A stretch of DNA of 64,000 nt from an uncultured Clostridia bacterium (GCA_934754335.1 CAKVHY010000004.1:26583-90582), one strand, 5' to 3'; positions 55,750-64,000 are shown, counted from the stretch's first letter. Notes: generated by a model from the sequence alone, not told the origin. Program-made: numbers and translations.

Positions 55750-56570
55750 TTGTTTTTTTCCTTCAGGTTTCTTTTTTCTTTCTTTATTTCATCTAACTTA
55801 TATTCCATAGTTTTAACTTCGTTATCTTTTTCGAACTTAACTGTAACTGTTTGATTTAATAAGTTATTGAAGATAACAGTCCCTTCGCCATCTTTAGTTT
55901 CAACTCTAGAATTTATCTTTGGCATCACCTTTTCCGCTTCTGCATAAGTATCGTTTTCATAAGCCAGACAACACATCAATCTTCCGCAAACTCCGCTAAT
56001 TTTTGCTGGATTTAACGAAAGACCTTGAACTTTTGCCATCTTAATTGAAACCTTATCAAAATCGTTTAAGAATTGCCTACAACAGCATTCTTTTCCGCAA
56101 ACACCAATTCCGCCAACAATTCTAGCCTGATCTCTAATTCCAATTTGCCTTAGTTCCACTCTTTGCTTTAAAGCAGTGGCAAGTTCTTTAACAAGTTCTC
56201 TAAAATCCACTCTATCTTCGCAAACGAAACTAATTATTGTTTTCTGACCATCTAATGTGAATTCCACGTCCACAAGTTTCATATCTAGATTTAGTTTTTT
56301 AATAAGTTTTTCAGTTGTTTGCCAAACGTCATTTTTCTTCTCAGACAACTTTTCCGCTTTCTCTATATCTTCTTTCGTTGCTTTTCTTAAAACTTTTGCA
56401 TGTTCTTCTTCATCTGGAACTTCATAAACACTCTTACAAACCTCGCCAATTTCTTTGCCTCGCTGAGTTTCAACAACCACTTGTTCTCCCAACAACAAAT
56501 CCAAATCACCTGTTAAAAACGTAAAGCCCCTGCCATACTTTTTAAACTTTATATCAACAACTTTTTGCAT
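55746..56570 (-). CDS. ricT: PSP1 domain protein RicT (YaaT)
   Basis: 274 residues. The PSP1 domain shows the Cys-rich cluster GVCGKECCCRQFL and GVCGRLMCCLAYEND, binding an Fe-S cluster with RicA and RicF in B. subtilis. RicT has roles in mRNA maturation by RNase Y and in sporulation and competence. The start overlaps holB by 17 nt, and ricT itself overlaps the yabB-like gene by 4 nt. Confidence 0.95.
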   Translation of the reverse strand: MQKVVDIKFKKYGRGFTFLTGDLDLLLGEQVVVETQRGKEIGEVCKSVYEVPDEEEHAKVLRKATKEDIEKAEKLSEKKNDVWQTTEKLIKKLNLDMKLVDVEFTLDGQKTIISFVCEDRVDFRELVKELATALKQRVELRQIGIRDQARIVGGIGVCGKECCCRQFLNDFDKVSIKMAKVQGLSLNPAKISGVCGRLMCCLAYENDTYAEAEKVMPKINSRVETKDGEGTVIFNNLLNQTVTVKFEKDNEVKTMEYKLDEIKKEKRNLKEKNK

Positions 56571-57528
56571 AATATTTAACCTCCAATATACTCATAAGCA
56601 AATTATCCACTGTGCTTGTTGGATTACAATTACTTTCGAGCATCTTTTTTGCAAATATAATCTTCTCTGCAATTCCAGATAATGTGGAATAAGAATATTC
56701 ATTTGCCATTTTAATAAAATCTGCAGAATATTCTTTTCCTTGAACCAAGTTTGCATCTGCCTTTGCATACATTATATTTTGCACGGTTTGCAACATGAGT
56801 TCTAGGATTAACGAATAATCTTCTTTATATTTCAAAAATTCGCTACTATATTTCAAAACATTAGAACTGTTTTTCATGCTTTTAAATATATCAACCACCA
56901 AATCCAAAATCTTATTTAGGTTTTTATTTTTAGACAACTCCAATGCTGTTCCTAAAATTCCGCCCGAGTTATATAACACTCCGCTTAAATCTTTAATCTT
57001 CAATTCTTCTAACGCTTGCTTCTCAATCTTTTCATCAAGCAAAGGCTCGATTATTTTTTTAGACCTTGATTTAACCGTGTTCACAACCAAATTTTCATTT
57101 GCCACAGTTAGAATAAACACCACATATTTTGGTGGCTCTTCCAAAGTTTTTAGCAATGCATTTTGTGCTTGAATTGTGGCTTTATCAAAATTCTCAATTA
57201 TATAAATTTTCTTTTCTGCTTCTAGCGGAATAATATAAGAATCGTTTACAATCTTTCGGCTTTCTTCCACCGTTAGCCTATCACCCTTTGGATAATAAAA
57301 AACATCGGCATGATTATTATGCTCTATCTTTTGGCAACTTAAGCACTCCCCACAAGGAATATCTGATTTCTCGCATAAGAACATTTTTGCCACAAGTTTT
57401 GCATAAAGACTTGCCCTATATGAATCTGCAGTGATAATCATATAAGCATGATTAGGCATCTTATTTTTTATATCATTTAAAACAACTCTATAAGTTTTTG
57501 AACTTAAAAACAAATTTTTCTCTATCAT
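56554..57528 (-). CDS. holB: DNA polymerase III subunit delta'
   Basis: 324 residues. The zinc-binding cluster CGECLSC(QKI) near residues 60-68 and the AAA+ core KIYIIENFDKATIQAQNALLKTLEEPP are clear. The Walker A motif is degenerate, as is normal for delta'. It belongs to the clamp loader. No Shine-Dalgarno lies before the ATG, and the only good promoter sits ~7 nt upstream, so the message may be leaderless (inference). Confidence 0.93.
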   Translation of the reverse strand: MIEKNLFLSSKTYRVVLNDIKNKMPNHAYMIITADSYRASLYAKLVAKMFLCEKSDIPCGECLSCQKIEHNNHADVFYYPKGDRLTVEESRKIVNDSYIIPLEAEKKIYIIENFDKATIQAQNALLKTLEEPPKYVVFILTVANENLVVNTVKSRSKKIIEPLLDEKIEKQALEELKIKDLSGVLYNSGGILGTALELSKNKNLNKILDLVVDIFKSMKNSSNVLKYSSEFLKYKEDYSLILELMLQTVQNIMYAKADANLVQGKEYSADFIKMANEYSYSTLSGIAEKIIFAKKMLESNCNPTSTVDNLLMSILEVKYYAKSC

Positions 57529-57534
57529 AATATT

Positions 57535-57563
57535 ATTTTATCATAAAAATTTCTAGTTTACAA
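57535..57563 (-). promoter_or_regulatory. Promoter of the holB operon, placed at the start codon
   Basis: Minus strand: TTGTAA (57558-57563), a 17-bp spacer, TAAAAT (57535-57540). Expected start is ~57528, the A of the holB ATG. Confidence 0.6.
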
Positions 57564-57577
57564 TTATAAATTATAAC

Positions 57578-57628
57578 AAAAAAACCACAACTTTCAATAT
57601 TTTTAAATATTTTAAAAGTTATGGTTTA
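57578..57628 (-). terminator. Terminator of the ABC exporter operon
   Basis: AAACCATAACTTT pairs with AAAGTTGTGGTTT (one G-U) on the minus strand, followed by a T-run. Confidence 0.75.
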
Positions 57629-57640
57629 AATTATTTAATT

Positions 57641-59374
57641 TTACAATGGCAAATCTTTTTTCTTAAATTTAATTCCGCCAATTATATAACAGCCTAGTCC
57701 GATTGCAATTAGGATTGCAAACTTCCATAAATATGCAAGCGTTCCATCTAAGATAGATATAACGTCAAACAAACTTATAACTGAGCAATAATTAAAGAAA
57801 TTTAAAGATTCCAATCTAATTACGCTTGGCAAAACTTTTGAGCCAAACAATCCAAGCATTGTGGAAACTAAGAAAAACATATTTAATCCGCCACCAATAC
57901 TCATTGAATATTTGCTTCTATTAAACCAGCATGAAGCAAGGAATGAAATTCCGCTCATTGCAAACATTACAATGAATGCACCAAGGTTTAATAACAACAA
58001 ATCTGTGTAGGTTAAAGAAACTGAACCTGCTTTTAGCGTACTTAAGCAAATCATACTAGTAACAGTGGTTAATGCAAACATTGCAAATAATGAACTAACT
58101 AGATAAACTGCTTGAGTGAAGATAACCTGTTTTCTTTTTGTGGAAGTTGATAAAATATATGCCATACTTCCGCTATCAACTTGCCCGGCGATTAAGTTAT
58201 TAGCAACCATAATCATATAGATGATTGGTAAAAGCAATCCCGCCATCTTAAAGAAGATTGAGCCAACTATCATGCTATATAAATCCATCTCGCCAAGTTC
58301 TCTTAAAGCCTTTGAAACTTTTTCTGGCATTTCAGATAAGATACTGCTTGTAACATCTCCTGCCACACTTAAAGCAATTTCATTTTTCTTAACAGCAAGT
58401 TCTTCTTCTGTTAATCCTGAAGGAAGATTATTAACTTTATCGTTAAATCTAGCGATGAAATCTAGAAGTGCACTATTGCCCAAATCTTTCATGTATTCAT
58501 AACCAGTTTTACCTGTGTATTTAGAAACAGATTTTAACTCGCCATCAACAATCTTTTCATAACTTAATGCCTGATAATCTTCTTTAGTGATTTTAAAACT
58601 CTTTAATTGATCAACAATTTTATCAATATTATCTTGCTTAATCATATTTCCAGCCATAAAAATGGTTGAACTAGATTTTGCATAATCGCTTATATATTTT
58701 GCTCTTTCTGCTTTTGTCATAGTTTGAACTGTTGTTAGATCATAACGTGGAGCAGTTGTTTCATTTGCTAAATAAAATTCATCAAATTGTCCGTTTGGAT
58801 TTAAAACATAGAATATAACGCCCTTTAGTTCTTCCGCTTGAATGCTATCTTTTGCATATCCACGAGAAGTGGCAACATCTTCTGCATATGTGGTTAATTT
58901 ATCTATCGCCATTTTATAAGCCACCGCATCTGGCTTTGGTTGCATTGCATTCCAAGCATTTAACACATTTTCATCAGAAGTGCTTGGCTTTTGTGCAAGC
59001 CATTGCTCCATTGCAGTTTTATATACCATTGCTCCCGTAGTGGTTGCTTCAGGCTCTGCAATTGCACCTGCTAAATATTGACCATACAATGTGGCATAAG
59101 TTCCCACTTCTGTGTATGACTCAACAAAATATGTATCAAATTTTTCAAGACCATTTGACGACAACATATAGTAATTAATAGATCTATTTTCAAGTTCTGC
59201 ATCTATAGAACTTTCCATGATTGTGTTACTAATTCCATCTTTTAACTCTGCAATGTTTCCGCTTCCCGAGATAAGCATAACACTTGCAAGCATAAAGCAA
59301 ACAGCAAAAGTTATTATCGCCCACATTATTCCATTTGCTTTTGCAGATTGTTTGAATAACGCCTTACTAAACAT
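57641..59374 (-). CDS. ABC transporter permease (ABC-2 type)
   Basis: 577 residues. One N-terminal membrane helix (about 15-40), a large extracytoplasmic region of ~320 residues (40-360), then about five or six helices. The N-terminal plan with SGSGNIAELKDGI after the first helix is typical of ABC-2 exporters in Gram-positive bacteria. Its start overlaps the second ATPase by 8 nt. Likely a lipid, antibiotic or peptide exporter, substrate unknown. Confidence 0.85.
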   Translation of the reverse strand: MFSKALFKQSAKANGIMWAIITFAVCFMLASVMLISGSGNIAELKDGISNTIMESSIDAELENRSINYYMLSSNGLEKFDTYFVESYTEVGTYATLYGQYLAGAIAEPEATTTGAMVYKTAMEQWLAQKPSTSDENVLNAWNAMQPKPDAVAYKMAIDKLTTYAEDVATSRGYAKDSIQAEELKGVIFYVLNPNGQFDEFYLANETTAPRYDLTTVQTMTKAERAKYISDYAKSSSTIFMAGNMIKQDNIDKIVDQLKSFKITKEDYQALSYEKIVDGELKSVSKYTGKTGYEYMKDLGNSALLDFIARFNDKVNNLPSGLTEEELAVKKNEIALSVAGDVTSSILSEMPEKVSKALRELGEMDLYSMIVGSIFFKMAGLLLPIIYMIMVANNLIAGQVDSGSMAYILSTSTKRKQVIFTQAVYLVSSLFAMFALTTVTSMICLSTLKAGSVSLTYTDLLLLNLGAFIVMFAMSGISFLASCWFNRSKYSMSIGGGLNMFFLVSTMLGLFGSKVLPSVIRLESLNFFNYCSVISLFDVISILDGTLAYLWKFAILIAIGLGCYIIGGIKFKKKDLPL

Positions 59375-60287
59375 TTTTACTCTCCTTTAATTTATATTCT
59401 TTTAACTTTTCTTTAAAGTACTTCTCCAATGTGAATGGAACTTGGGAAATGAACTTTATATCGTACTTTTTCAAATCCTTAAACAACTTATTAACATCGT
59501 CATTATTTATGCTAATTGTTAACTGATTATATTGTTCTTGAACTCTTATAACTTTATAATCTAACTTCTTAAATTCTTCAAACTCTTCTTTTTTATTAAA
59601 CTCAATTTTAAAATCTTTAACTGGTCGATTTCTAATCTCATTCATATCTGCAATATCTATAATCTTTCCATTGTTTATTAACGCCACTCTATCGCAAGTA
59701 TCTTCCATTTCATTAAACATATGGCTAGACATAAATATTGTTTTGCCTTTCTTATGTTCTTGTTTAATAATATCTAGAAAAGCAAGTCTCATAAGCGGAT
59801 CAAGCCCTGTGGTTGGCTCGTCTAAGATTAACACATCAGCATTATTCATAAGTGCCGCCACCAAGGCAGTTTTTTGCTTCATTCCCTTACTCATTCTTTT
59901 CAAATTCGCTCTTGGGTCTAACTGCAATTTCTTTACAAGGTCGTTTGCATAACTCAAATCTTTTAATCCAAAAAACTCTGCTTGGCTTTTTAAAAACGCA
60001 GTGCCTGTTGGCAAATCCGGAAAACCGATTTCACCGGGAACATATCCCACTCTTTTTGCAATTAAACTAGCATCTTTCCATGATTCCTTATCTAGCACAT
60101 AACAATCTCCGCTTGTTGGTTTTAAATAACCAAGCAAGCACCTAATTGTGGTGGTTTTGCCAGAACCATTCGTCCCAACAAATCCCATCATTTCGCCCTT
60201 TTTTATGGTTAGGTTGATATCAAAAATACCACGTCCTTCGCCATAATCTTTGGTCAGATTTTCAATAACTATTGGCTCTTCCATCAT
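59367..60287 (-). CDS. ABC transporter ATP-binding protein (second of a tandem pair)
   Basis: 306 residues. Walker A GTNGSGKTT, Walker B DVLILDEPTTGLDP and the switch His (SSHMFNEM) are clear; the signature reads MSKGMKQK rather than LSGGQ. It is strongly similar to its upstream neighbour (shared ENLTKDYGEGRG start), so a duplication is likely. The C-terminal ~80 residues match the ATPases of drug or bacteriocin exporters. Overlaps its neighbours on both sides. Confidence 0.93.
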   Translation of the reverse strand: MMEEPIVIENLTKDYGEGRGIFDINLTIKKGEMMGFVGTNGSGKTTTIRCLLGYLKPTSGDCYVLDKESWKDASLIAKRVGYVPGEIGFPDLPTGTAFLKSQAEFFGLKDLSYANDLVKKLQLDPRANLKRMSKGMKQKTALVAALMNNADVLILDEPTTGLDPLMRLAFLDIIKQEHKKGKTIFMSSHMFNEMEDTCDRVALINNGKIIDIADMNEIRNRPVKDFKIEFNKKEEFEEFKKLDYKVIRVQEQYNQLTISINNDDVNKLFKDLKKYDIKFISQVPFTLEKYFKEKLKEYKLKESKNV

Positions 60288-61216
60288 ACCCCCTTAAATT
60301 CCTTATCTTCTTTATAAAATTTCATAAAGTAATCTTCAAGCGTTTCTTTAACGTTTATAAATTCCTTCAAATCATAATTGCTTAATAGGTTTATAACCTG
60401 ATTAATTTTACTATCGTTTGTGGAAATGTGGATTTTTAATTCGTTTGGATTGTTATCTAAGATTTGCAAATAATCCAAATCTTTTCCTTCCTTTAAAAAT
60501 CTATCAAAATCTTCCTTTGTTCTGAAATATAATTTATAAAACTTTTCAGTTGCATGCTTTAAATCGTTGGCTATAAATTCTGAAACAATTCTTCCGTCTT
60601 TAATAATTGCAATTCTATCACATGTGGCATCAACTTCGCTAAAAATATGGCTTGAAAGCAATATTGTTTTGCCCCTTTCCTTTTCTTTCTTTACAAACTC
60701 AATAAATGTGTCTTGCATAACTGGGTCTAGTCCGCTTGTTGGCTCATCTAATATCAAAACTTCAGGGTCACCCATAAACGCAGAAACTATAGCAAGTTTT
60801 CTTTTAACACCCAAACTCATTCGCTTAGTTTCGCCCTTTAACATTATATCTGTCAACTCAAAAAGTTTAAGCAATTCATTTAGTCTCTTTTCATTATGTA
60901 TGCCTTGCATATCTTGAATCATATGCAAAAATTCCCAACCAGTTAAGCCTTGTGGCAACGCAATCTCTCCGGGAATATATCCCACAGATTTTAATATCTC
61001 GTTATACTTATTAAAAGTTTCTTTATCAAAAATAAGGGTGTCGCCTTTATCAGGTTTTGAAAATCCCATCAGGTGCCTAATCGTGGTGGACTTACCCGCA
61101 CCGTTTGGGCCAAGAAATCCAAAAACTTCTCCTTTTTCTATCTTAAAGGAAACGTCAAAAACTCCTCTGCCTTCCCCGTAATCTTTGGTTAAATTTTTAA
61201 CTTCTATTATGCTCAT
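60284..61216 (-). CDS. ABC transporter ATP-binding protein (first of a tandem pair)
   Basis: 310 residues. Walker A GPNGAGKST, signature MSLGVKRK, Walker B EVLILDEPTSGLDP, switch SSHIFSEV. Begins with KNLTKDYGEGRGVFDV like its paralogue. One permease with two ATPases suggests a heterodimeric ATPase engine (inference). It is divergent from the TetR regulator at 61377. Confidence 0.93.
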   Translation of the reverse strand: MSIIEVKNLTKDYGEGRGVFDVSFKIEKGEVFGFLGPNGAGKSTTIRHLMGFSKPDKGDTLIFDKETFNKYNEILKSVGYIPGEIALPQGLTGWEFLHMIQDMQGIHNEKRLNELLKLFELTDIMLKGETKRMSLGVKRKLAIVSAFMGDPEVLILDEPTSGLDPVMQDTFIEFVKKEKERGKTILLSSHIFSEVDATCDRIAIIKDGRIVSEFIANDLKHATEKFYKLYFRTKEDFDRFLKEGKDLDYLQILDNNPNELKIHISTNDSKINQVINLLSNYDLKEFINVKETLEDYFMKFYKEDKEFKGV

Positions 61217-61274
61217 TTTATCTCCTTATTAGATTTTTAATTTTAAACAGTTGATTAATTTTGAATACTGTGTT

Positions 61275-61360
61275 ATTATACTGCAACAATCCAAAAATTG
61301 GTAATACAAAATAATACACTAATGTATATTTTTGAACAAACAAATTAAAGGTTGTTCAAA
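61275..61360. promoter_or_regulatory. Divergent control region of the ABC exporter and tetR
   Basis: TATAAT (minus, 61275-61280) can serve the exporter. Two inverted repeats follow toward the regulator: ATACA-ctaa-TGTAT (61313-61326) and TTTGAACAA (61331-61339) with TTGTTCAAA (61352-61360). These are candidate TetR operators. Which one is real cannot be told from sequence. Confidence 0.5.
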
Positions 61361-61376
61361 ATTGAAGGGGAAAAGT

Positions 61377-61904
61377 ATGAAATCTGAATATAAAAATGTT
61401 ATTCGCTCTAAAAAACTTATGAAAGATGCCTTGTTGTTATTGCTTGAGAAAAAGCAAAATGTGGCAGATATAAGCGTGGCAGATATCGTTAAAGTGGCAA
61501 ATATTAATAGGGGTACTTTTTACAATCATTATTCTAATCCCACTGAAATACTAGAACAAATCAAAGACGAACTTATGAGCAAACTATCGGAAAGTTTGAG
61601 AGTATCGGCAAGTTTAAATTCAGTTGATTTATTCGTTGACACAATTTTAGCACATTTAAAAGAAAATGAGAAAGAATATAAGATAATTATTTCTTCAATT
61701 CCTATGTCCACAATTGACGGAATGAAAAGAGAATATATTAATCAAATTCATTCCATAACTCAAAAACTAGATACATTTTCAGTTGTATTTATCGTAAATG
61801 GGCTTGCCGGACTTTATATAGATTATCTAAAAGGAAATATAAAATTTTCTTATGACGAAATAGGAAAGAAATCCAAAGAAGCCATTAAGAAATTTTTAAA
61901 ATAA
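61377..61904 (+). CDS. TetR/AcrR family transcriptional regulator
   Basis: 175 residues from the ATG at 61377, preceded by AAGGGGAAAAGT; an earlier in-frame ATG at 61332 lies in the operator region. The N-terminal helix-turn-helix ISVADIVKVANINRGTFYNHY is typical. The C-terminal ligand domain is short and all-helical. It most likely represses the divergent ABC exporter. Confidence 0.88.
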   Translation: MKSEYKNVIRSKKLMKDALLLLLEKKQNVADISVADIVKVANINRGTFYNHYSNPTEILEQIKDELMSKLSESLRVSASLNSVDLFVDTILAHLKENEKEYKIIISSIPMSTIDGMKREYINQIHSITQKLDTFSVVFIVNGLAGLYIDYLKGNIKFSYDEIGKKSKEAIKKFLK

Positions 61905-61945
61905 TTCACTTTATATTAGTTTTTAAAATTCACATCTAATTATAC

Positions 61946-62007
61946 AAAAAAACCGTTTTGCGTTTATCATGAACAATATTTGTCCATAATTGCAAAACGG
62001 TTTTTTT
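61946..62007. terminator. Bidirectional terminator between tetR and the coiled-coil gene
   Basis: AAAAAAACCGTTTTGC (61946-61961) pairs perfectly with GCAAAACGGTTTTTTT (61992-62007), with a 30-nt loop. T-runs lie on both strands. It overlaps the stop of the downstream leftward gene. Confidence 0.85.
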
Positions 62008-62410
62008 AATTTTCTTCTTTTTTATCTTTTACTTTTTCTTTTGTTTCTTCTGCTGGAAGAATATCCATACCCAAACTATTTGCCACTTTTGCTTCATTTT
62101 CTTTTTGCTTAATTTCTTGAGCCTTCTTTTTCATTTCAAAAACTCTTTGTTGGCTTGCAAGTTTTGAATCCAAAAGTTCTTCTTTTTGTTTTAATTTTTG
62201 TTCTCTAGTTTTAGTAAGTCTTGCTTTTCTTGCGGCACTTTTTGCTTCTATATGTTCTTTTTGAACTTTGCAATATTCGCCCAAGTTATATTTAAAAGAC
62301 CTAACAGCCACAGTTACATAAAAACTAATAGCCCATGCACCAAACAACAAAACTGCAAGTGATGCAACAATTATTCCAACAACAGCAAACGCTATAACAA
62401 ATCCATTCAT
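62006..62410 (-). CDS. Small membrane protein with coiled-coil tail, unknown
   Basis: 134 residues. One N-terminal membrane helix (about 4-33), then a highly charged Lys/Glu-rich coiled coil (45-110) and an acidic/basic tail. No enzyme motif. No family recognised. Its stop lies within the terminator hairpin. Confidence 0.65.
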   Translation of the reverse strand: MNGFVIAFAVVGIIVASLAVLLFGAWAISFYVTVAVRSFKYNLGEYCKVQKEHIEAKSAARKARLTKTREQKLKQKEELLDSKLASQQRVFEMKKKAQEIKQKENEAKVANSLGMDILPAEETKEKVKDKKEEN

Positions 62411-62480
62411 AATAACAACTCCACTTTTTCTTTTATTATACTCAATAAAATTTATTTTAACAAATTAAATTTGTATATTT

Positions 62481-62975
62481 TTATCTAGTTTTATCGTTTT
62501 CGTTGTACATAAGATTATATTTTTCCACAGTCCCGTTCAACGCATCTAAAACATTTTCACCAAAACCATCAATCGTAACTTTTCCATCACTAAGCCATAC
62601 ACCAAAGTTTATCTCACCTTGCTTATTTCCAACTTCACCCAAAATTCCGCAAGCATGGTCGTAAACACATGCCACTCCGCCCGTATACACAAATTTTTCA
62701 AGAAGTGCAAGTTCTTCTTTCTCAACACCTAAAGTTTCCTTGCAAATTGTATCATAATTGCATTCTTCTGAGATTTTAGCACCAGCAGATAAATAAGCAA
62801 GAGAATGAGGTAAATCTAGAGCAACGCAAGATTTCACTTCTTTCACCTTATTTTCTTCAATCTTTAAGTCTGATGACCCAAATTCTTCCACAAAAGATTT
62901 TATCATTCCTTCTTCTTTTCTAATCACCAAAATTCTTTCTGGCTTGTTTTTTAACATTTCATCTAGTTTGTTCAT
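62481..62975 (-). CDS. Unknown 164-residue protein
   Basis: Mostly soluble, with several Cys (SCVALDLP, CNYDTICKE, GGVACVYDHACG) and a C-terminal VLDALNGTVEKYNLMY helix. No signal or membrane segment. It follows the next gene (62985) by 9 nt, so the two form an operon. Equal lengths (164) and a shared LDAL-type C-terminal helix hint at a distant relation. No family recognised. Confidence 0.65.
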   Translation of the reverse strand: MNKLDEMLKNKPERILVIRKEEGMIKSFVEEFGSSDLKIEENKVKEVKSCVALDLPHSLAYLSAGAKISEECNYDTICKETLGVEKEELALLEKFVYTGGVACVYDHACGILGEVGNKQGEINFGVWLSDGKVTIDGFGENVLDALNGTVEKYNLMYNENDKTR

Positions 62976-62984
62976 AATTTTCTC

Positions 62985-63479
62985 CTACTTGTAAAAATCT
63001 TCTGCTCTGCCTGAAAAATCCATATCTTCGCCATAAGCGTCTTTGGCCAGTTCTGCAAGGTCACCTAGTGCATCAACTAATCTATCCGCACAATTTGCAC
63101 TAAAAGATAGATTATGTTTGCCATCAAAGTTCCTAAGAGTTCCCCTGATTAAATGTTTATCTTGCAAATCTTCATTCTCAAAATCGTTTCTTCTTAAACA
63201 GACTGAAGAGCCTTGTATATCCAAAAACTCTTCCACAGAACTAGATTTTGGCTCCTCAACAGGATAGTTTATGTTAAAAACGCCTTCATTTCCCATGGCA
63301 CCCAATCTATAAACCACACCATCAAGACAATCCTTTACTGAATTAGATGTTACAAATCCCACTTCTTCTAAATAATCTTTACCCATTTTTAGAACAGTGG
63401 AAACATATTTCTTTCCAGATTTTTCAATATCAATAAAATAGCCATCTTTAATTATTTCTTCAATAGTTGTATAACTCAT
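62985..63479 (-). CDS. Unknown 164-residue protein, first of a pair
   Basis: Soluble alpha/beta-like sequence: GYFIDIEKSGKKYVSTVLKMGKDYL at the start, and LVDALGDLAELAKDAYGED near the end. No Cys cluster or signal. It precedes its equal-length neighbour, 9 nt downstream. Ribosome site AAGGGGA. Not recognised. Confidence 0.65.
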   Translation of the reverse strand: MSYTTIEEIIKDGYFIDIEKSGKKYVSTVLKMGKDYLEEVGFVTSNSVKDCLDGVVYRLGAMGNEGVFNINYPVEEPKSSSVEEFLDIQGSSVCLRRNDFENEDLQDKHLIRGTLRNFDGKHNLSFSANCADRLVDALGDLAELAKDAYGEDMDFSGRAEDFYK

Positions 63480-63598
63480 AAATTCCCCTTATATCTTAAT
63501 TTGTTCCATTAGTTTAACATAAAATTAAAAAATTTCAAGAGTTTGAATAAAATTCTTGCGGAAAAATATGATTAATTTATTATATTTTAAAAATCTTA

Positions 63599-63627
63599 TT
63601 GACAAAACCAAAATTTCAATATATAAT
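63599..63627 (+). promoter_or_regulatory. Consensus promoter of tRNA-Lys
   Basis: TTGACA (63599-63604), a 17-bp spacer, TATAAT (63622-63627): both boxes perfect. Confidence 0.85.
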
Positions 63628-63670
63628 ATGCTAGGTTTTTCAATTGATTTGTAAAACTTTTATATATTTT

Positions 63671-63746
63671 GGATCTTTAGCTCAGTTGGTAGAGCACCTG
63701 ACTCTTAATCAGGGTGTCCGGGGTTCGAACCCCCGAAGATCCACCA
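63671..63746 (+). tRNA. tRNA-Lys (anticodon CUU)
   Basis: A complete 76-nt cloverleaf: acceptor GGATCTT/AAGATCC, D-arm with AGTTGGTAG, anticodon loop around CTT (ACTCTTAAT), T-arm GGGG-TTCGAAC-CCCC, discriminator A and encoded CCA (63744-63746). It reads the AAG codon. A consensus promoter lies 44 nt upstream of the gene. Confidence 0.96.
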
Positions 63747-64000
63747 ACTTTAACTAGGCGAAAACCTAGTTTTTTTTGATCTTCGTGGGTTCGAACAAGT
63801 TCGCCCCTTCGGGCAGGTCGCAAACAAGTTGCTTCCGGCTTGGTCTAAAAACAGACTCACAGGTCTGTTTTTTTTACGAGTCGCCCCCCTTAGATCCACC
63901 AGCATAACTAGGTGAAAACCTAGTTTTTTTGATCTTCGTGGGTTCGAACAAGTTCGCCCCTTCGGGCAGGTCGCAAACAAGTTGCTTCCGGCTTGGTCTA
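63747..64000 (+). repeat. tRNA-derived tandem repeat with terminator hairpins, cut by the window edge
   Basis: Two copies of a ~154-nt unit, starting at 63752 and 63906; the second runs off the right edge. Each opens with an AACTAGG/CCTAGTT hairpin and T-run, then GATCTTCGTGGGTTCGAAC, which is the inverse complement of the tRNA-Lys T-arm and acceptor. Later come GTTCGCCCCTTCGGGC and an AACAGAC/GTCTGTT hairpin with T-run. TTAGATCCACCA at ~63889-63900 is a degenerate tRNA 3' end at the unit boundary. A reverse-strand frame crosses it but is a translation of tRNA-like sequence, not a gene. Confidence 0.8.

Noticed and set aside
63750..63980. 76-residue reverse frame with repeated ATCPKGRTCSNP-type sequence
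   Set aside because: It is a translation of the tRNA-derived tandem repeat. The peptide repeats because the DNA does. It has no ribosome site.
63747..64000. CRISPR array
   Set aside because: Two units of ~154 nt with near-identical content. No short repeats with unique spacers, no cas genes.

Overview
The window is AT-rich bacterial DNA that reads as the chromosome of a low-GC, endospore-forming Firmicute, probably an uncultured Clostridia-type lineage. The evidence is spoIIE, both dipicolinate synthase subunits, the B. subtilis-like order holB-ricT-yabB-rsmI, AGGAGG-type ribosome binding sites, TTGACA/TATAAT-type promoters and the standard code (TGA is used as a stop, for example in sbcC). 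No rRNA operon, CRISPR array, IS element or intact prophage was seen.

Layout. 1-708: right-hand tail of what looks like an integrated element, with a truncated unknown gene, a terminator and a broken tRNA-Thr(CGU). 724-5356: Nudix protein, flavin reductase-like protein, typA, a MazG-like protein and a zinc-ribbon membrane protein. 5389-10896: spore dipicolinate and aspartate-pathway cluster, with dpaA-dpaB-dapA leftward and a P-loop ATPase, lysC and asd rightward. 11037-12986: anchored papain-like protease. 13202-16314: SDR-DUF1538-PII-PII operon. 16449-20260: divergent Ca2+ P-type ATPase and Ca2+/cation antiporter. 20273-25430: lipoprotein M1 peptidase, walJ-like hydrolase, a guanylate kinase-like protein with a ParB-like tail, short pyrophosphatase, HicB-like orphan, and an unknown gene behind a structured leader. 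25771-33077: rpoB-rpoC. 33471-37365: sbcD-sbcC. 37604-43045: spoIIE, recD2 and comFC. 43160-50447: a putative small RNA, an unknown gene, an SDR plus a flippase-like membrane protein, serS, a second putative small RNA, and tex. 50527-52567: a surface-protein gene split across two frames at a prfB-like +1 frameshift signal. 52803-57528: CorC-like transporter and rsmI-yabB-ricT-holB. 57641-61904: an ABC exporter with two ATPases, divergent from a TetR regulator. 62006-63479: three unknown genes. 63671-64000: tRNA-Lys(CUU) followed by a repeated, tRNA-derived hairpin unit that runs off the right edge.

How the genes work together. lysC, asd and dapA make the dihydrodipicolinate-branch precursor that DpaAB oxidises to dipicolinate for the spore core. 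SpoIIE acts in the forespore switch. The Ca2+ ATPase and the antiporter are a plausible calcium-handling pair. SbcCD, RecD2 and HolB are DNA repair and replication functions.

The most interesting observations are the candidate programmed +1 frameshift in the surface protein (AGGAGG, CTT, CCC, TGA), two self-terminating structured small RNAs, a structured leader before an unknown gene, an SbcC without its zinc-hook CXXC, and the tRNA-derived structures at both ends of the window. No sequence search or folding program was run. All promoter, hairpin and family calls are by eye.
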